Below, one piece after another: positions 60,203-64,000 of a DNA stretch of 64,000 nt. Numbering within the stretch: the first letter of the stretch is position 1; every line of letters begins with the position of its first letter. The DNA lies in contig CALSPD010000001.1 of assembly GCA_943788145.1 (NCBI GenBank), positions 54,740 to 118,739 on the forward strand, in the 5' to 3' direction. Origin of the DNA: an uncultured Flavobacteriales bacterium. Its GTDB lineage: Bacteria; Bacteroidota; Bacteroidia; Flavobacteriales_G; Salibacteraceae. The position numbers were made by a program, and so were the translations under genes. The notes below the pieces were generated by a model, which was not told the DNA's origin, did not search any database, and worked only from the letters and a program-made list of their open reading frames with translations.

Positions 60203-60235
60203 CAAAGATAGGATTCCCTTGCATTATTGCAAGGG
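60203..60235 (-). promoter_or_regulatory. rpsF promoter (TTG-N19-TATCTTTG) with an overlapping 20-base palindrome
   Basis: TTG at 60232-60230, 19 bases, then TATCTTTG at 60210-60203 (minus strand), the same spacing as the rrn promoter. A perfect inverted repeat CCCTTGCA-TTAT-TGCAAGGG at 60216-60235 covers the -33 element and part of the spacer. It could be an operator or, less likely, the terminator of the upstream T9SS gene, since it lacks a T tract. Confidence 0.7.
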
Positions 60236-60269
60236 TGTCATATCTCTTCTCGATTTATTCCATTTCAGA

Positions 60270-62891
60270 TTATCGATTGATGATTATCGATCGCTCATTC
60301 GTTCCGTTATCGTTTAAGACCCTAACAATGTATTGACCACTAGCGATATGATTATCCAATTCGATTCTCAATGATGTCAATCCTGATTCTAGTTTAGCCA
60401 TTTGCACAATTGCGCCTTTAAGATCTAGGATTTCAATTTGAGTTTCTTGTGTAGTGAATTCAGCCAATTGAATATTTATTTCCAATGCGGCAGGATTTGG
60501 ATAAATCGCGAAGCCAAAATCATTCATTTGATCGTCTATGCCAGTTGGCCAAATTTTCGCCTTTTTAGAGCCTTCACCTTCACAACCATTCAGATCGGTC
60601 ACAGTGCACGTATAGGTTCCTGCAACGGAAACAGTAATTGTTTGAGTGCTCGCATTATTATTCCAATAATAGCTCGTGTATCCAGAGCCCGCATCTAAGG
60701 TAACTGGTGCCAAACTTGACGTAGAAGTGATCGTTGGTACCGGGTTTGAGACCACACCTGTTATTGATGCGGAGGCACTACTTGAGCAGCCGAAAAAGCT
60801 TGTAACAGTAACGCTGACGGTTCCGACAGAATCCATCAAGAACAATTGCCCCGTTGAACCGTCATGCCATACATACCCCGCGGCTCCTCCACCTGCATTA
60901 AACAAGAAGGAAGATCCTTCGCAAAGGACCGTGTCCGTAAGATTAACAGTTGGATTAGGGAAAACCTCTAAATCCACGACATCCGAACCTTGACAACCAA
61001 TAGTGTCAGTGACGGTTACGCTGAAAATATTGGTTTGATTGGCCGTAATGGTTTGCCCAGATTGACCCGTACTCCAGTTGTAGTTTACATAACCGGCCCC
61101 TGCATTTAAAAGATATCCGGCACATACCTGCGAGTCTGGCCCCAAATCGATTACAGGCGCAGCAAAAAAGTTCACTACCGCAGTTCCAGTTATTGCACTC
61201 GTATCAGCAGGACATCCTGACCCATCTGCCACATAAACAGGCTCATATACACCCGAAGTCGTTACTAATATTTGAAAAGGATTACTTGTAATGTTAGACA
61301 CATTTTGTGGTGTGGTTCCATTTGTATAGCTCAAATTCCAAGGACTGATACCTGTGAAAGTAAATGTAACCGTATCCACTTCTCCCTGGCAAGAATTTCC
61401 ACCCCCGCTGGCCATTACTCCAGGAGTAGCATACATAAGCATATGACCAGATAAGGTATCATTAGCCGGATTAACATCGCCAGAATTGTCTACCTCAACC
61501 TCGAGGGTCCATTCGCCTCCCATTGATGTGTTGAATGTCAATAGATCGACCGTATCGCATCCGCAAATGGGCAACGTGTCTGGATAAATATATGTAACTG
61601 TGGTTCCGTTTGTGTCAAGATCAATTGAAAATCCATATTTAGGCACGACACTTATATTGCAAATTGAAGCCTGAACGGTTGAATTCGATGTCCCACATAA
61701 GGAATCTGGATAAAACAATTCTAGCACGGCAATATCGTTCGATTCAGCAATTAAGATGTCATCAATTCCGAAGCCTTCTTGAGTCGTATTCCCATCAGCG
61801 GCCATAACAAATCGAATAAAGACAGCTGTATCTGAACTGTATGAGGCTAAGGAATGTTGCATAGTAGTCCATGTTGTGTTATTTCCTGTCCAACCGTTTC
61901 CGTTGCCTTGTGAGCTTAAAGCGGAAACGCTGCTTGAATTGTACCAATTTCCAGAGCTAGAAGATCCTAAAACGGAAAAGGTTGCACCGCTATCGGCCGA
62001 AATTTTAACCTGCACTCCATCATCTCCATTTTCAAGATGTCTGATGGTTTTCACCTTCATCACTGGATCAACCAAAGTTTCTAGATTAATTAAGGGAGAC
62101 TGCAAATAGCTCAATTCATCGTTATTATAATCCCCATCTAGATTTGTGACCCATGCATAGTCACCTGTCGCAGCACTGCTAATATTTGTATTGTCTGGTT
62201 CGCCATGTTCCCAAGAAGAAAGAATACCGCCTGCATTCCAACCTCCATCACCATTCTCAAAGCTTTCACAGTATGGGAACGTGCCCAATCCATTTACTAA
62301 ATCAAATCCAAAATACATTTCGTGTGATCCGCTTCCTTGTGGAGTCGTTGCTGTATAAGGAGTTGCATAGTTTCGATAAGCGCCAGAAGAAGCTGTAGGT
62401 TTTACCCAGTTGTAGAAATTAGCAAAGGATGACTGCACTGCCTTCACCTCCACTAACAATGGGAGGTTAGGGTTATATTGAAATGGGGTAGTCAGGTCTA
62501 TCGAATGCCAATCTCCTTGAATAGGATAAATTGAAAAACTCGTTTCTGACAAAACAACAGTTGTGCCTGTTTCATAAGCACTTGAGTTCAATGAACTAAT
62601 GTTTGGTTGAGACATTGACACCTCCAAAACGGAATAGGTAACTATGCTTGGTGGTGTCGCTCCTGGATAGGCCGCATAATATATCCTATTAATGTATTGA
62701 CCGTTAGGAACGGTACCAAAAGCACCAGCCGGCCACAATTGCTGGCCGTGAACACCTGTATTATTATATGCCCAAGGAATTGAATTACCTCCAGATCCTG
62801 ATCCAGGACCATTTGAGTATTCTGGTTGCGCAAAGACCGAAAAGGAGATGAGCGACAATGCTAAGCAAAGAACTGATTCAATTGGATTCAT
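60270..62891 (-). CDS. Secreted T9SS type A sorting-domain protein with Ig-like repeats
   Basis: 873 residues: signal peptide (MNPIESVLCLALSLISFSVFAQ), a Gly/Ser-rich beta domain, and a MAM/jelly-roll-like domain (YCESFENGDGGWNAGG ... FGIDDILI, about residues 205-385). A CARDB-like segment and a run of Ig-like repeats rich in CxG and PGxxxx turns follow (VCAGYLLNAGAGYVNYNWSTG, LCEGSSFLFNAGGGAAGYVW). The last 75 residues are a type A T9SS domain (FAIYPNPAALEINI ... SGQYIVRVLN). It is a close paralogue of the next gene, 21 bases upstream, and both are probably cotranscribed. Surface protein; ligand unknown. Confidence 0.88.
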   Translation of the reverse strand: MNPIESVLCLALSLISFSVFAQPEYSNGPGSGSGGNSIPWAYNNTGVHGQQLWPAGAFGTVPNGQYINRIYYAAYPGATPPSIVTYSVLEVSMSQPNISSLNSSAYETGTTVVLSETSFSIYPIQGDWHSIDLTTPFQYNPNLPLLVEVKAVQSSFANFYNWVKPTASSGAYRNYATPYTATTPQGSGSHEMYFGFDLVNGLGTFPYCESFENGDGGWNAGGILSSWEHGEPDNTNISSAATGDYAWVTNLDGDYNNDELSYLQSPLINLETLVDPVMKVKTIRHLENGDDGVQVKISADSGATFSVLGSSSSGNWYNSSSVSALSSQGNGNGWTGNNTTWTTMQHSLASYSSDTAVFIRFVMAADGNTTQEGFGIDDILIAESNDIAVLELFYPDSLCGTSNSTVQASICNISVVPKYGFSIDLDTNGTTVTYIYPDTLPICGCDTVDLLTFNTSMGGEWTLEVEVDNSGDVNPANDTLSGHMLMYATPGVMASGGGNSCQGEVDTVTFTFTGISPWNLSYTNGTTPQNVSNITSNPFQILVTTSGVYEPVYVADGSGCPADTSAITGTAVVNFFAAPVIDLGPDSQVCAGYLLNAGAGYVNYNWSTGQSGQTITANQTNIFSVTVTDTIGCQGSDVVDLEVFPNPTVNLTDTVLCEGSSFLFNAGGGAAGYVWHDGSTGQLFLMDSVGTVSVTVTSFFGCSSSASASITGVVSNPVPTITSTSSLAPVTLDAGSGYTSYYWNNNASTQTITVSVAGTYTCTVTDLNGCEGEGSKKAKIWPTGIDDQMNDFGFAIYPNPAALEINIQLAEFTTQETQIEILDLKGAIVQMAKLESGLTSLRIELDNHIASGQYIVRVLNDNGTNERSIIINR

Positions 62892-62912
62892 ATTTTCTAT
62901 GTTGGTGAGTGA

Positions 62913-64000
62913 TTAGTGCAGCACAATTAATGGTCGTTCCTGAGAAATATAGTTGTCTTTAATTCGGATTAGGTATTGTCCATTGGCAATTCTGTCGACA
63001 GGAAGAGATACAACTTTAGATCGAATTTGATCAGATTCAAAAATAACTCTACCTTCCATATTGAGGATTTGAATTACTGAGGTCTTTAATTCAAATTTTT
63101 CGCTGACTAGAACTTGTATAGCATCTGACGCTGGATTCGGGTAAAATTCAAACGCGTTATCCTCAGAGACATTCTCTATACCAGTTGGCCAAATTTTGGC
63201 TTTTCTACTTCCCTCTCCCTTGCAGCCGCTTGCATCTGTTACTGTACAGGTAAAAGTGCCTGCCACCGCTACTGAAATAGTTTGAGTGGTTTCATTTGTA
63301 TTCCAGACATAATCGATATAACCAGCACCGGCATCAAGGGTTACAGGCGCAAGACTAGAGGTCGATGTAATGTTTGGAGTTGGATTAGGAACAATTGCTG
63401 TAATTGCCGCTGATTTAACCGATTCACAACCAAAGAAACTCGTCACAGTTACCGTTACTGTACCTACAGAACCCATGGAAAACAGCTGTCCAGTTGATCC
63501 ATCATGCCATAAATAACTAGCTGCTCCTCCACCTGCGTTAAAGAGGAATGTTGCTCCTTCGCAAAGTACAGTATCATCAATAGTAATAACCGGGTTTGGG
63601 AACACTTCCAAATCCACAACATCAGTCCCTTCGCATCCAATCGTGTCTGTAACGGTAACGCTAAACACATTCGTTTGACTGACATTAATAATCTGGGTGG
63701 ACTGCCCAGAACTCCATTGATAATTTGAGTATCCTGCGCCTGCATCCAACATATAACCCTCACAAACAGACGAGTCAGAACCTAAATCAATTATTGGCGA
63801 TGGGAAAAAGTTTACGACCGCTTGACCAATAATCTCACTGGTATCAGCAGGGCAACCACTTCCATCTGCAACATAGATCGGTTCATAAACACCGGAGCTT
63901 GTGACAATTATCTGAAAAGGATTCGCTTGAATGTTCGAAATGTTTTGGGGAGTTGTTCCATTCGTATAGCTCAAGTTCCAAGGGCTAGTACCTTCGAAGG
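62913..64000 (-). CDS. Paralogous T9SS type A surface protein, N-terminus beyond the right edge
   Basis: Open to the right edge; 353 residues from an internal Met at 63974 and open beyond it. The Ig-like repeats match those of the 60270-62891 protein almost residue for residue over the region from the SYTNGTTPQN block to the GEGSRKAKIWPTGI block, while the terminal T9SS domains (FEFYPNPASDAIQV ... NGQYLIRIKD here) differ more. The true start lies outside the window. It is the upstream member of the tandem pair. Confidence 0.88.
   Translation of the reverse strand, partial: FEGTSPWNLSYTNGTTPQNISNIQANPFQIIVTSSGVYEPIYVADGSGCPADTSEIIGQAVVNFFPSPIIDLGSDSSVCEGYMLDAGAGYSNYQWSSGQSTQIINVSQTNVFSVTVTDTIGCEGTDVVDLEVFPNPVITIDDTVLCEGATFLFNAGGGAASYLWHDGSTGQLFSMGSVGTVTVTVTSFFGCESVKSAAITAIVPNPTPNITSTSSLAPVTLDAGAGYIDYVWNTNETTQTISVAVAGTFTCTVTDASGCKGEGSRKAKIWPTGIENVSEDNAFEFYPNPASDAIQVLVSEKFELKTSVIQILNMEGRVIFESDQIRSKVVSLPVDRIANGQYLIRIKDNYISQERPLIVLH

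Overview
The window reads as chromosomal DNA of a Bacteroidota bacterium, most likely an AT-rich marine-type Flavobacteriales/Cryomorphaceae-like lineage. The reasons are the many secreted proteins with type IX secretion (T9SS) C-terminal sorting domains, a gliding/adhesin module (PKD-repeat giant, PD40 protein, PorP/SprF), promoters of the Bacteroidota type (TTG-N19-TAnnTTTG), and housekeeping gene neighbourhoods typical of the phylum (ddl, PASTA protein, RluD). Genus cannot be assigned by reading alone. No phage, insertion sequence, CRISPR array or conjugative module is visible.

Layout. 1-10.8 kb: nadC (partial), DUF4783, rlmH, galE, a polytopic membrane protein with rdgB, ddl, a sugar epimerase, then the PASTA/T9SS/rluD operon. 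10.8-18 kb: a leftward operon for a type-B T9SS adhesin with about 16 PKD-like repeats, a PD40 outer-membrane-associated protein and a PorP/SprF partner. 18-31 kb: a cysteine-less Lpd-like flavoprotein, di-haem peroxidase, subtilisin-like T9SS protease, AddA-like helicase, small SRPBCC and GNAT genes, dnaB, a secreted 'asparagine synthetase B'-type protein of unknown function, and a putative porin. 31-36.4 kb: a complete rRNA operon on the minus strand (16S, tRNA-Ile, tRNA-Ala, 23S, 5S) with promoter, boxA elements, processing stems and terminator. 36-48 kb: SDR, a PKD/T9SS protein, purL, a second polytopic membrane protein, amidohydrolase, CAP protein, acyl-CoA synthetase. 48-60 kb: ppx-ppk, lhgO, an UMF1-type transporter, an OmpA protein with hemE and acn, and rpsF-rpsR-rplI. 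60-64 kb: two tandem related T9SS surface proteins, the last running off the right edge.

How the genes work together. Core metabolism and information processing (NAD, peptidoglycan precursor, haem, TCA, purine, polyphosphate, replication, ribosome) is interleaved with cell-surface genes. The adhesin, PD40 protein and PorP/SprF protein form one translationally coupled unit. PPK1 and PPX form a polyphosphate synthesis/degradation pair.

The most striking anomaly is that six otherwise recognisable genes (ddl, the PD40 gene, the Lpd-like gene, the asnB-like gene, an amidohydrolase and an UMF1 transporter) carry eleven frame disruptions between them. Every one is a single extra base (+1), nearly all in short homopolymers, and removing the extra bases restores family-length proteins. 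A seventh gene, the PKD adhesin, has an in-frame TGA. The simplest reading is systematic insertion error in the assembly. Genuine decay or programmed +1 frameshifting are alternatives worth testing. The genes are annotated below at their reconstructed extents.
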